A program made the translations under genes and the position numbers. From Acidobacteriota bacterium (lineage in GTDB: Bacteria; Acidobacteriota; Polarisedimenticolia; Gp22-AA2), in the NCBI GenBank assembly GCA_018606725.1, contig JAGYID010000003.1:1-56307 (forward strand): a stretch of 56,307 nucleotides of DNA, read 5' to 3'. Positions 44,702-52,601 of this stretch are shown piece after piece (position 1 is the stretch's first letter; the number at the start of each line of letters is the position of its first letter). The notes below the pieces were generated by a model. It was given only the letters and a program-made list of their open reading frames with translations. It ran no database searches and was not told the DNA's origin.

Positions 44702-45720
44702 GACGCGCCCCGGGCTCCGGCTGCACCCCCGCCGCCGCCTCCGGCCTCGATTTGATCAAACACCTCTTGCAGACTCGGCTCGCGGCGGGCGCACGACAGG
44801 ATCCGGCCGCGCCCGTCGAGCAGCCGCCGCAGCAGGTCCGAGAGGGCGTCTCCGTCGCGGTCGACGGACGCGCTCAATCGCAGCAGCTCGCCGTCGCGGT
44901 TGTCGACAGCGATCGCCCAGCGAGGGTCGCGCGGCGGCTCCGCGACTCCGGCGACCGCCAGCACGTACTGGTCGCGCCCGGGAAGACCGCGGGTCACTTC
45001 GGCGACCGTCCCCTGTCGAAGCACCCGCCCGCGGTGCAATACCAGGAGCCTGCCGCACATCTCCTCCGCCTCCTGGAGGTTGTGGGTCGCCAGCAGGAGA
45101 GTCTTGCCGCGCTCGCGGTTCAGCCGCTCGACGGCGAACCGGCGCAGGTGCTTGGCGGCGATCGGGTCGAGGCTCCTGGTCGGCTCGTCGAGGCAGATGA
45201 TCGGCGGGTCGTGAAGCAGCGCGCGCGCCACTGCCAGCCGCTGCCTCATCCCCGACGAGTAATCGAGAAACTGCTGGTCGGCCATCGCCCCCAGGTCCAT
45301 GGCCTCGAGCAGCTCGGTGGCGCGCCCCCGGCAGGCCGCCGGTTCGAGTCCGTACAATCGCCCGAAGAAATTCAGGTTCTCCCGCCCGGTCAGGCGCCAG
45401 TAGAAGGAGCGTTCATCGGAGGTCACGAATCCGATCGACCGTTTGACGGCGCGGTCGTCGCGCGTCACGTCGTGGCCGTTCACCAGGGCGCGGCCGCCGC
45501 TGGGCAGGACCAGGCAGGCGATGATCTTGAGGAGGGTCGTCTTGCCGGCGCCGTTCGGGCCGAGCAGGCCGAAGATCTCGCCCTCGCGGGCCTCGACCGA
45601 GACTCCGTCGAGCGCGGTGACCCGCTCGGCGGCGCGCAGCGGGCGGGCGGCGATCTGCCGCAGCGACCGGCGCCGCACGTAGACCTTGGTGAGGTTCTCC
45701 GCCACGATCGCGGCCGGCAT
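44698..45720 (-). CDS. ABC transporter ATP-binding protein (ABC-2 exporter)
   Basis: From ATG 45720 the product is 340 aa. It has Walker A GPNGAGKTT, Q-loop region GFVTSDERSFYWRLTGRENL, signature LDYSSGMRQRLAVARALL, Walker B IICLDEPTRSLDP and H-loop THNLQEAEEM. A C-terminal extension of about 100 residues (after GRVLRQGTVAEV) ends in SLQEVFDQIEAGGGGGG. The YSSGMRQR signature fits ABC-2 export systems for polysaccharides, lipids or drugs. It starts 11 bases after the stop of the large TPR/FG-GAP gene and is coupled to the permease. A longer N-terminal frame reaching upstream overlaps that gene and is rejected. Confidence 0.93.
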   Translation of the reverse strand: MPAAIVAENLTKVYVRRRSLRQIAARPLRAAERVTALDGVSVEAREGEIFGLLGPNGAGKTTLLKIIACLVLPSGGRALVNGHDVTRDDRAVKRSIGFVTSDERSFYWRLTGRENLNFFGRLYGLEPAACRGRATELLEAMDLGAMADQQFLDYSSGMRQRLAVARALLHDPPIICLDEPTRSLDPIAAKHLRRFAVERLNRERGKTLLLATHNLQEAEEMCGRLLVLHRGRVLRQGTVAEVTRGLPGRDQYVLAVAGVAEPPRDPRWAIAVDNRDGELLRLSASVDRDGDALSDLLRRLLDGRGRILSCARREPSLQEVFDQIEAGGGGGGAAGARGAS

Positions 45721-45731
45721 CGCGCTCCGTC

Positions 45732-48700
45732 TCAACGCCCCTCGAGGCGCCGCGTATTGTAGGTTTTCAGATACTCCTGGTGGTACGTATCTTGAGGATA
45801 CGACTCGTCGTCCCGATACGGATAGCCGGACATCCCATGGAACGGCAGCGGCTCGACGGTGTCGCCGAAGGCCGTGTGCGGGTCCATGTCCTTGCAATAG
45901 CCGTTGGCGTACAGGATGAAGCTGCGCTTGAACCCCTTCTTGACCTCGGGCAGCCCCTTGACGGGAAATTCGAGCGTGATCTCCTCGGCCTTGCCGAAGA
46001 TGACGAAGCGATCGTCGGTCGCGGTCAGCAGATCGGTGACCCTCCCGAAGCGCGTGTAATTCCCGGTCATCACCTTGAACGGCTGCGTGTTGTCGATGAT
46101 GCCGTAATCGTAGAGCTTCGGCTCCCGCCCGTCCGGGCTGTGTTCGCGCGGGAAGCCGCGCCGGTGCAGGTGCGCCGCCGACAGCTTCACCTCGTTGCGC
46201 ACGACTTTCTCCGCCGCCGCGCCGTCGAGCGGCTCGGCGATGTAGATCTGGTCGTAGTAGACCCGCATGTTGGTGCGCAGCCGGAGACTGCGCGACTTCA
46301 GCGGCGCCAGCCCGCCCAGGTCGACCGTCATCATCCGCGGCATGCCCGCCGGGAAGCCGACCGGGTCGATGACCGGCGCGAAGATCCCGTCCTCATTCTC
46401 CATCTCGAGGACGGGCGGCTGCAGCGACAGCCCGGCCTGGTGGGCGGCGAAGTTGGTCGAGGCGTACTCGAAATCGACCCAGCCGTGGAGGAACAGGACC
46501 GGATGCTGCATGCGGGTGACCGCCTCCGGGAACTCCAGCGTCAGGTGATGCATCTCGGCGTAGCCGGCCAGCCGGCTCAGGGTGAAGTCGTCCGGGTAGC
46601 GGCGATCGATCTTGAGCACCGCATCGGTGACCTCGCGGTCGTGATGGTCACGCGCCTTCACCGGAAAGACGCGGTCGGCGGTGGCGATGGCGTAGACCCG
46701 CTCCTCGGGCGGCGTCTTCGCCCCGAACGCCTCGTTCGGATAGACCTCGATGCCGGCCGGATGGTCCATGACGATCAGCTTCGCCTCGTCGAGGTAGCTG
46801 ATCTCCTCGAGGTTCTCCATCACCTGGAACAGGTACGCCCCGTCGCGCGGCTGCAGCTGCGACGGCTCGATCTTCACGAACTCGTCCGGGTCCGGCGTGC
46901 CGTAGACGCCGGGCGCCATCCACATGCCGAGACCTCCGACGCCGAGAAAATCGGTGACGAAGCCGAAACGGCCGCCGTTCCAGGCGAACAACAGCGGGCA
47001 GGATGACCCCTTGCGATCGAGCTCGGCCTGCTCGGTGCGTTGCCCGGCCGGCACATCGAGCTCCGCCTGCAGCACGCCGCCGGGCCACAGCAGCCGCACG
47101 AAGTCGGCAACGCCGCGCCCGCCCATGCCGAAGTGCGCCAGCGGTGGACCCTGCGACAGGTAGCCGCCACCGGCCTGGATTTCCTGACGCTGCCAGAACG
47201 GCCCCGACTGGACGTCGACCTTGGTGCCGATGCCGTCGCGGTTGCTGTTCAGCCCGGCGGTCCGCACCTCGAGCCACTTGTTGCGGTTGCCCCCCTCGTT
47301 GCGCAGCAGGAGCGGAGACCCGCCGTTCTGCGTCACCACCACGTCCAGGTCGCCGTCACCGTCGAGATCCGCCGCCGCCGCGGCCCGGCCGGCGCGCACG
47401 GCGATCTGGTTCAGACCGGCGTCGCCGGTGGCGTCCTTGAAGGCCCCCTTGCCGTCGTTCAGCAGGAGGAGATTGGCGCTGCCGGTGAACAACAGATCGA
47501 GGTCGCCGTCGTTGTCGGCGTCGAACAGCGCCGCCCCCCAGGACGACGCGCCGCGCGGTCGCGGCAGGTCCCGCGCCGCAAAGGCCCCGCGCCGGTTGTT
47601 GAGATAGAGCCGGTTGGCGCCCGCCGGCCCCGCCGCGAACACCAGATCCGGGAAGCCGTCGTCGTTGACGTCCCCGACCACGACACCGCGTCCCTCGCCG
47701 CGCGCCGCCAGCCCCGCGGCCTTGGCGCGGTCGGCGAATCCCGCATCGCGCCGGTTGTCGAGCAGCACGTCCGGCCCGCCGGCCGACGACAGCACCGCGT
47801 CGGTGTCGCGGTCGCCGTCCAGATCGGAGAAGCTCATGCCGACGACCCCCGCCGCCGGCGCCTTGAACCCCAGCTCGGACGTGGCGTCGCGGAACGATCC
47901 GTTGCCGAGATTCAGGAGGAGAGCGACCCCGCCGCCCGATTCCCCCGGTTTCCGCAGGCGGGCGACGCACAGGTCGAGGTCGCCGTCGTGGTCGAGGTCG
48001 GCCCAGGAGGCGCCCAGCAGGAGCCCACCGACCTTCGCGCCCGCCGGCACGGTGACGTCCACGAAGACGCCGCCTTCGTTCTGCAGCAGGACGCCCTGAC
48101 CCGGCCGTGTGATGAAGATGTCGGCGTCGTGATCGTTGTCGTAGTCGGCGACGGCGGCGGCGAGGCCGCTGACGGCCGCGAGCCCGCTCTTGCCGGTGAT
48201 GTCCTCGAAATGCCAGTCGCCTCTGTTGCGGTAGAGGGCGGGGTGCGGGGCGCCCTGCCCCCCGGCGTCGCTGAACAGCAGGTCGAGGAGACCGTCGCCG
48301 TCGAAGTCGACGGCCGACACGCCCGCGCCATAGCGGGCCGCCCAGGCCTGCAGAGTCACTCCCTGGGCCGGAGCCGCGACAGCCGAGTCGCTCCCGGGGC
48401 CGCCGTGCGTGAAGGCGATCCCCGAACCCCCGGTCGCATCGCTGAAATGGATCGCGACCGGCGACGGCGGCGCCGGCGGGCCGCCCAGCGCCGCGTAGTC
48501 GGTGAGCACCAGGGCGTAACGGCCCGCCTCGCCGTACTGGGTGCCGGTCGGCACCGAGAACCTCGGGTTGGCGGACAGCTTCTGGTAGACCGCCATCTCC
48601 TTCTCCCCCGCCTCGGTCTGCCCCGACTGGATGAGCGCCCGGGCGAGCTGGTAGCGAATCGACATGCTGTTCGGGTCGATCTGCCGCGCGCGTTGGAGGA

Positions 48701-49217
48701 GGGAGATCGCCTCGGTGAATTCGCGCCGCCGGGCATGCAGCAGCCCCAGGTTGTAGAGCAGATCGGCGTCCTCCGGATCGAGCGTCCGCGCCTTGTCGAG
48801 TGCTGTGATCGCCCCCTCCGCGTTCCCGAGGTTCTTCAGCAACAGCCCCAGCCCGTAATGCGCCTGGACCAGGGCCGGATCGAGGCGCACCGCTTCGCGG
48901 AAGGCGGCCTCCGCCTTGTCGTTGTCCCGGTTGTAGAAGCAGGCCAGCCCCAGGTTGACGAACCCCGGCGCCCACGTCGGGGCGCCCTTCGTCACCTTCA
49001 GGAACTCCTCCGCCGCCTGCGCATGCTTGAACTGCTCCATCAGGGCCGCGCCGCGGTTGTTGGCGCGGATCGCGTCGTCGATGACGGCGCCGGGCGGCGT
49101 CGAGTCGGGGCCCGCCGCGAAGGCGAGCGCAACACCGAGCGCCGCCAGGATCAGCGCGGCAACCGGGCGGCCCGTGCCCGCGGCCCGGTTCTTCGCACCA
49201 CGCATCGATCGGCTCAT
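45732..49217 (-). CDS. Large TPR / FG-GAP (VCBS) / ASPIC-UnbV (CRTAC1-like) exported protein
   Basis: The 1161-aa protein has an N-terminal hydrophobic export segment (about residues 18-36). Four or more TPR repeats follow (about 45-215; NRGAALMEQFKHAQAAEEFL, AHYGLGLLLKNLGNAEGAI). Next come at least seven Asp-rich FG-GAP calcium loops (DFDGDGLLD, DYDNDHDAD, DLDHDGDLD, DLDGDRDTD, DVNDDGFPD, DADNDGDLD, DLDGDGDLD). An ASPIC/UnbV-like segment (GIGTKVDV to FGMGGRGVADFVRLLWPGG) precedes a C-terminal region of over 400 residues that I cannot assign. The propeller is probably calcium-bound in the periplasm or outside the cell. The start overlaps the stop of the amidohydrolase gene as ATGA and the ABC exporter follows directly, so the exporter may serve or require this protein. 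Confidence 0.85.
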   Translation of the reverse strand: MSRSMRGAKNRAAGTGRPVAALILAALGVALAFAAGPDSTPPGAVIDDAIRANNRGAALMEQFKHAQAAEEFLKVTKGAPTWAPGFVNLGLACFYNRDNDKAEAAFREAVRLDPALVQAHYGLGLLLKNLGNAEGAITALDKARTLDPEDADLLYNLGLLHARRREFTEAISLLQRARQIDPNSMSIRYQLARALIQSGQTEAGEKEMAVYQKLSANPRFSVPTGTQYGEAGRYALVLTDYAALGGPPAPPSPVAIHFSDATGGSGIAFTHGGPGSDSAVAAPAQGVTLQAWAARYGAGVSAVDFDGDGLLDLLFSDAGGQGAPHPALYRNRGDWHFEDITGKSGLAAVSGLAAAVADYDNDHDADIFITRPGQGVLLQNEGGVFVDVTVPAGAKVGGLLLGASWADLDHDGDLDLCVARLRKPGESGGGVALLLNLGNGSFRDATSELGFKAPAAGVVGMSFSDLDGDRDTDAVLSSAGGPDVLLDNRRDAGFADRAKAAGLAARGEGRGVVVGDVNDDGFPDLVFAAGPAGANRLYLNNRRGAFAARDLPRPRGASSWGAALFDADNDGDLDLLFTGSANLLLLNDGKGAFKDATGDAGLNQIAVRAGRAAAAADLDGDGDLDVVVTQNGGSPLLLRNEGGNRNKWLEVRTAGLNSNRDGIGTKVDVQSGPFWQRQEIQAGGGYLSQGPPLAHFGMGGRGVADFVRLLWPGGVLQAELDVPAGQRTEQAELDRKGSSCPLLFAWNGGRFGFVTDFLGVGGLGMWMAPGVYGTPDPDEFVKIEPSQLQPRDGAYLFQVMENLEEISYLDEAKLIVMDHPAGIEVYPNEAFGAKTPPEERVYAIATADRVFPVKARDHHDREVTDAVLKIDRRYPDDFTLSRLAGYAEMHHLTLEFPEAVTRMQHPVLFLHGWVDFEYASTNFAAHQAGLSLQPPVLEMENEDGIFAPVIDPVGFPAGMPRMMTVDLGGLAPLKSRSLRLRTNMRVYYDQIYIAEPLDGAAAEKVVRNEVKLSAAHLHRRGFPREHSPDGREPKLYDYGIIDNTQPFKVMTGNYTRFGRVTDLLTATDDRFVIFGKAEEITLEFPVKGLPEVKKGFKRSFILYANGYCKDMDPHTAFGDTVEPLPFHGMSGYPYRDDESYPQDTYHQEYLKTYNTRRLEGR

Positions 49218-50866
49218 GCACCCCTCTTCAAGATGCGGCCGGCGGCGGCCGGCCGGAAGGTGCCGCCCGCGACCACCCGCCGGCCGTTGATGATGACATC
49301 GTCGATGCCGGCGGCAAACTGGCGCGGCCGGCCGTAATCGGCGCGGGCGGCGACGGTGGCGGGGTCGAACACCACCAGGTCCGCCGCAAACCCTTCGCGC
49401 ACCTCGCCGCGATCGCGCAGCCCCAGCCGCCGGGCCGGCAGCGAGGTCATCTTGCGCACCGCTTCTTCGAGCGGCAGCAGCCGGCGATCACGCACGTAGT
49501 GGCCGAGCACCCGCGGGAAGGCGCCGTAGGCTCCCGGATGCGGGAACCCCTTGCCGATCTCCCAGGCATCGCTCACCACGGCCAGCCGCGGCGAGGCGAG
49601 GAGCGGCAGCAGCGGCTCGTCGACCCGATCGTCCCCCGAGATCCCGAAGATCAGCTGGGTGGCGACGCCGTTCTCCTCCAGCAGCAGGTCCGACAGGGCA
49701 TCGAACGGATCGAGCCCCCGGCGGCGGCCCAGCTCGAGCAGGGTCAGCTGTTCCCACCGCTTGTTCGCCGCGCCATCCACGTGCGCCAGGCGGATCCGCT
49801 CCCAGCCGCATTCGCGCGCGATGTTCATGGTCCAGCGCCCCGGTTCCTCCCACGGCGGCCAGACTGCCGAGGCCGAGGCGACCTCGTCCTTCATCCGGCT
49901 CCGCTGGCGCGGGTCGCGCAACCGGTCGAGAAACGCCGTCACGCCGCCATCGAGGGACCAGGGCGGATAGAGCGCCAGCATCGTCGTGCACACCGCCGTG
50001 TACGGGATGACGTCGCCGCTGACGTCCGCGCCGCGCCGGCCCCCCTCGTCGTGGATCTGCAGCACCTCGCCCGAACCCGCCCAGGCCCGCGGCCCCACCG
50101 TCTCGACGTGCGAGTGGTGCACCGGGCCGTCCGACCGCAGGCCGACCTCGATGATCTCCCGCACCGCCGGGGCCAGCGTGTCGCGGCTGCTGCCACGCTG
50201 GTGGAAGGCGGCGAACCCGCCGGCGGACGCGGCGGCACGCGCCACCGACACCAGCTCGCCGGTGTCGGCGAACTGACCCGGGGGGTAGATGAGGCCGAAC
50301 GACACGCCGAACGCCCCCTCCTCCACCGCCCGCCGCACCTCGCCGTCCATGACGCGCTGCTCGTCCGCCGTCGGTCGGCCGGCGCGGCCGCCCATCGCCA
50401 GGAAGCGCGCGGGCCCGTGCGCCACCAGCGTCGCCACGTTCAGCGCGGCGCCGCGCGCCGCGAGCAGGTCGAGGTAGGACGCCATCGACCCCCACGTCCA
50501 TTCGATCCCGTCCGGGGTGATGAACCCGCACACGCCGGCCGCGAGCGGACGCGTGGCCGGGGTGACGGGGACGCAGCCGATGCCGCAGTTGCCCAGCAGC
50601 TCGGTGGTGATACCCTGCCGGATCCGCCCTTCCAGCAGGACCGCCTGGCGCTGCAGCGGCAGGGTCATGCACAAATCGGAGTGCGAGTGCAGATCGATGA
50701 AGCCGGGCGCGACGACCCGGCCGGCGGCGTCGAGCCGCTCGGCGGCCGGCCCGTCCAGCCGCGGCGCGATGGCGCGAATCCGGTCCCCTTCGATCCCGAT
50801 GTCGGCGCGAACGGGCGGCCGCCCCGTGCCGTCGATGAGGGTACCGCCCGAGAGGATCAGGTCCAC
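49214..50866 (-). CDS. D-aminoacylase / N-acyl-D-amino-acid deacylase family amidohydrolase
   Basis: The 550-aa protein (GTG start at 50866) has the amidohydrolase fold with N-terminal VDLILSGGTLIDGTGRPPV. The metal motif is H60-S-H62 in DLHSHSD, with the bridging Cys region in LLGNCGIGCVPV. Further ligands are AAFHQRGSS, HHSHVET and the Asp in VVSDAWEIG. C-terminal VREGFAADLVVFDPATVAARADY closes the beta domain. D-aminoacylases hydrolyse N-acyl-D-amino acids or dihydroxylated/cyclic amides; the substrate here is not predictable. It begins 7 bases after the Cys-rich gene and is translationally coupled to the TPR/FG-GAP gene. Beside an ABC exporter this suggests deacylation of a secreted or imported acyl compound. 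Confidence 0.88.
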   Translation of the reverse strand: MDLILSGGTLIDGTGRPPVRADIGIEGDRIRAIAPRLDGPAAERLDAAGRVVAPGFIDLHSHSDLCMTLPLQRQAVLLEGRIRQGITTELLGNCGIGCVPVTPATRPLAAGVCGFITPDGIEWTWGSMASYLDLLAARGAALNVATLVAHGPARFLAMGGRAGRPTADEQRVMDGEVRRAVEEGAFGVSFGLIYPPGQFADTGELVSVARAAASAGGFAAFHQRGSSRDTLAPAVREIIEVGLRSDGPVHHSHVETVGPRAWAGSGEVLQIHDEGGRRGADVSGDVIPYTAVCTTMLALYPPWSLDGGVTAFLDRLRDPRQRSRMKDEVASASAVWPPWEEPGRWTMNIARECGWERIRLAHVDGAANKRWEQLTLLELGRRRGLDPFDALSDLLLEENGVATQLIFGISGDDRVDEPLLPLLASPRLAVVSDAWEIGKGFPHPGAYGAFPRVLGHYVRDRRLLPLEEAVRKMTSLPARRLGLRDRGEVREGFAADLVVFDPATVAARADYGRPRQFAAGIDDVIINGRRVVAGGTFRPAAAGRILKRGA

Positions 50867-50873
50867 GCGCGGG

Positions 50874-51191
50874 TCAGCGGACCAGGCGGGGCGGATCGCC
50901 GAGGTGACGCATCCTCCGGTACAGGTCGGCGTTCGCCCGGAGATTGCCCTCGCCCTGGCCGCAGGGCGCGCATCCCTCGTAGGTGCGGTGGTCGTGCCGG
51001 TAGCAGCAGTCCATCAGGTTGTACCAGACGCCGTACTTCCAGCAGAAGAAGTTGGCGTCGGCGGGACGGAAGGTCGACTTGAAGCCGGTCCGCCGCCGCC
51101 GGCGGTGCGGCGCCTCCCCCTCCGCCGGCGGTTCGATCGTCCGCAGCCGGCTGCGGTTGTGGGCCCGCTTCAGAGGGTCGGGAGCGCTCAT
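50874..51191 (-). CDS. Small Cys-rich protein of unknown function
   Basis: I do not recognise it. The 105-aa basic protein (ATG 51191) has an Arg-rich first half without a signal peptide. A compact Cys-rich segment follows (about residues 50-80): FFCWKYGVWYNLMDCCYRHD, then TYEGCAPCGQGEGNLRAN. The five Cys and two His (CWKY, CCYRHDH, CAPC) could bind a metal or a cluster. It heads the operon amidohydrolase-TPR/FG-GAP-ATPase-permease, suggesting a regulatory or maturation role, but this is only context. A TACAAT -10 box at 51206-51201 lies 9 bases before its ATG. Confidence 0.65.
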   Translation of the reverse strand: MSAPDPLKRAHNRSRLRTIEPPAEGEAPHRRRRRTGFKSTFRPADANFFCWKYGVWYNLMDCCYRHDHRTYEGCAPCGQGEGNLRANADLYRRMRHLGDPPRLVR

Positions 51192-51200
51192 AGGCCGGCT

Positions 51201-51206
51201 ATTGTA
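51201..51206 (-). promoter_or_regulatory. -10 box TACAAT of the Cys-rich/amidohydrolase operon
   Basis: TACAAT on the minus strand, 9 bases before ATG 51191, suggests a 2-3 base leader. No good -35 is seen at the correct spacing. It overlaps the divergent promoter region of the solute-binding gene. Confidence 0.45.
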
Positions 51207-51229
51207 CAGCGATGCGGACCGCGCGCCAG

Positions 51230-51258
51230 TTGAAAGGTGCCGGGCGGGCTGTTACAGT
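51230..51258 (+). promoter_or_regulatory. Promoter TTGAAA-17-TACAGT, extended -10
   Basis: TTGAAA (51230-51235), a 17-base spacer and TGTTACAGT (hexamer 51253-51258) point to the solute-binding gene. TGGAG near 51268 is the ribosome site, giving a leader of about 17 bases. Confidence 0.65.
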
Positions 51259-51281
51259 CGCCCCTCCTGGAGCCCCCATCG

Positions 51282-52451
51282 ATGCGACGCGACCCCCCGC
51301 TGGCCACGACTGTTCGACCCTCCGCCCCCGCAGTCGCCCGGTTACGGCTCGCGCGCCCCGCCGCGGCCGCGCTCCTCGTTGGGGCGCTCCTGCCGGGCTG
51401 CAACGCCCCCGAGCCCGGCGTGCCCCCGGAGGAATCGGTCACCGTGCCGGCCGATGGGAAGGTGATCGTCTACGTCGAGGCGCCCCGCTACATCGCCGGC
51501 CCGGTGCTGCGGCTGTTCCAGGACGAGACCAACGTTCAGGTCGAGGCGCACTACCGCTCGGGGACCGCCGAGGATTTTGCGGCCGTCGTGAAGCGGGAGG
51601 CGGCGGCCGGTCGCGTCGACCTGCTGTGGGCGGTCTCCCCGTTGACGGCGCTCGACCTGGCGGCCGACGGTCTGGTCCGGTCGTTCCGCCCCGCCGGTGC
51701 ACGGCCGGTGCTGAGGCAATACCGGGACCGGCAGTACCGCTGGATCGGCTTCGCGGTCACGCCGCGCGTCATCATCTATAACAGCGACCGGGTGAAAAAA
51801 GACGACGCCCCCGCGTCGGTCGAGGATCTCGATGCGGGAGCCTGGAGCGGCAAGGCGGCGATCGCCGCAATCGGCCGGGACGGTCCGGCATTCCAGGCCG
51901 CGGCGCTGTTCGCGCTGTGGGGCGAGGAGCGGGCCGGCGCCTTCTTCGACCGGGTCGCTGCGAACGGCAACCGGGTGGTCGCCGACGACGCGGCGGTGCG
52001 GACGATGGTCCGGTCCGGCGACGCGCTGTGGGGGTTCGTGGGGCTCGATGAGGCGATCTGCGCCAAGCGCGCCGCCGAGACGGTGAATATCATGTTCCCC
52101 GACCGGATGGGCTCCGGGGCGGTGGTCGTGCCGCACGTCATGACGCTCCTCGCCAAGGCGCCGAACCCGGCGCAGGCGAAGGGACTGTTCGCCTACATGT
52201 TCACCAGCGAGGCCGCCTACCAGGTCGGACAGAACGACTGCGCCCTGATCACCCTGCTGCCGGACATCCCGAAGCCGGACTGGGTGCCGACCCTCGGCGT
52301 GTTCAACGTGACCCCGGTTGACAACGAGGCGGCCTTCGACATCTACCGCCGTCGCCGCGCCGCATTCCAGTCGTGGGGCACCGCCCCGGCGGCCGGGGCC
52401 CGGGTCACCGCCGCGCCCGCCCCCTCGCCGTCCGGAGCGCCCGAACCCTGA
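51282..52451 (+). CDS. Orphan Fbp/ABC-type extracellular solute-binding lipoprotein
   Basis: From ATG 51282 the product is 389 aa with a lipobox LLPGC followed by NAPEPG (Cys about residue 45). The mature part matches Fbp-like class II binding proteins of iron or small-anion ABC importers: KVIVYVEAPRYIAGPVLRLFQDETNVQVE, the hinge WAVSPLTALDLAADGLV, and RWIGFAVTPRVIIYNSDRV. SGAVVVPHVMTLLAKAPNPAQAKGLF follows. A Pro/Ala-rich tail (PAAGARVTAAPAPSPSG) follows the domain. No permease or ATPase gene is near, so it is an orphan. Two neighbours suggest signalling or a dedicated sensor: the divergent amidohydrolase operon and the downstream GGDEF regulator. Confidence 0.8.
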   Translation: MRRDPPLATTVRPSAPAVARLRLARPAAAALLVGALLPGCNAPEPGVPPEESVTVPADGKVIVYVEAPRYIAGPVLRLFQDETNVQVEAHYRSGTAEDFAAVVKREAAAGRVDLLWAVSPLTALDLAADGLVRSFRPAGARPVLRQYRDRQYRWIGFAVTPRVIIYNSDRVKKDDAPASVEDLDAGAWSGKAAIAAIGRDGPAFQAAALFALWGEERAGAFFDRVAANGNRVVADDAAVRTMVRSGDALWGFVGLDEAICAKRAAETVNIMFPDRMGSGAVVVPHVMTLLAKAPNPAQAKGLFAYMFTSEAAYQVGQNDCALITLLPDIPKPDWVPTLGVFNVTPVDNEAAFDIYRRRRAAFQSWGTAPAAGARVTAAPAPSPSGAPEP

Positions 52452-52514
52452 CGCGCGCGACGGAACCCTGACGCCCGATCCCTCGGAAACCCGCGACAGA
52501 CAAGGATTTTCACG

Positions 52515-52543
52515 TTGCGGGCCGGTTCCGGCGGTGGTATAGA
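52515..52543 (+). promoter_or_regulatory. Promoter TTGCGG-17-TATAGA
   Basis: TTGCGG (52515-52520), a 17-base spacer and TATAGA (52538-52543) lie about 55 bases before ATG 52599. Confidence 0.6.
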
Positions 52544-52572
52544 ATAACCACCCGTCACTGGGATCCAAGGGA

Positions 52573-52601
52573 AAGGAGTGCCCCGCACGGGGCTCCCGAT
52601 G
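52573..52601 (+). promoter_or_regulatory. Shine-Dalgarno with intervening hairpin before the GGDEF start
   Basis: AAGGAG (52573-52578) is 20 bases from ATG 52599, too far for normal initiation. A perfect 5-bp hairpin GCCCC-GCAC-GGGGC (52580-52593) lies in between and, if folded, brings the Shine-Dalgarno to 6 bases from the ATG. The alternative start GTG 52578 overlaps AAGGAG itself and cannot use it. Confidence 0.4.
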
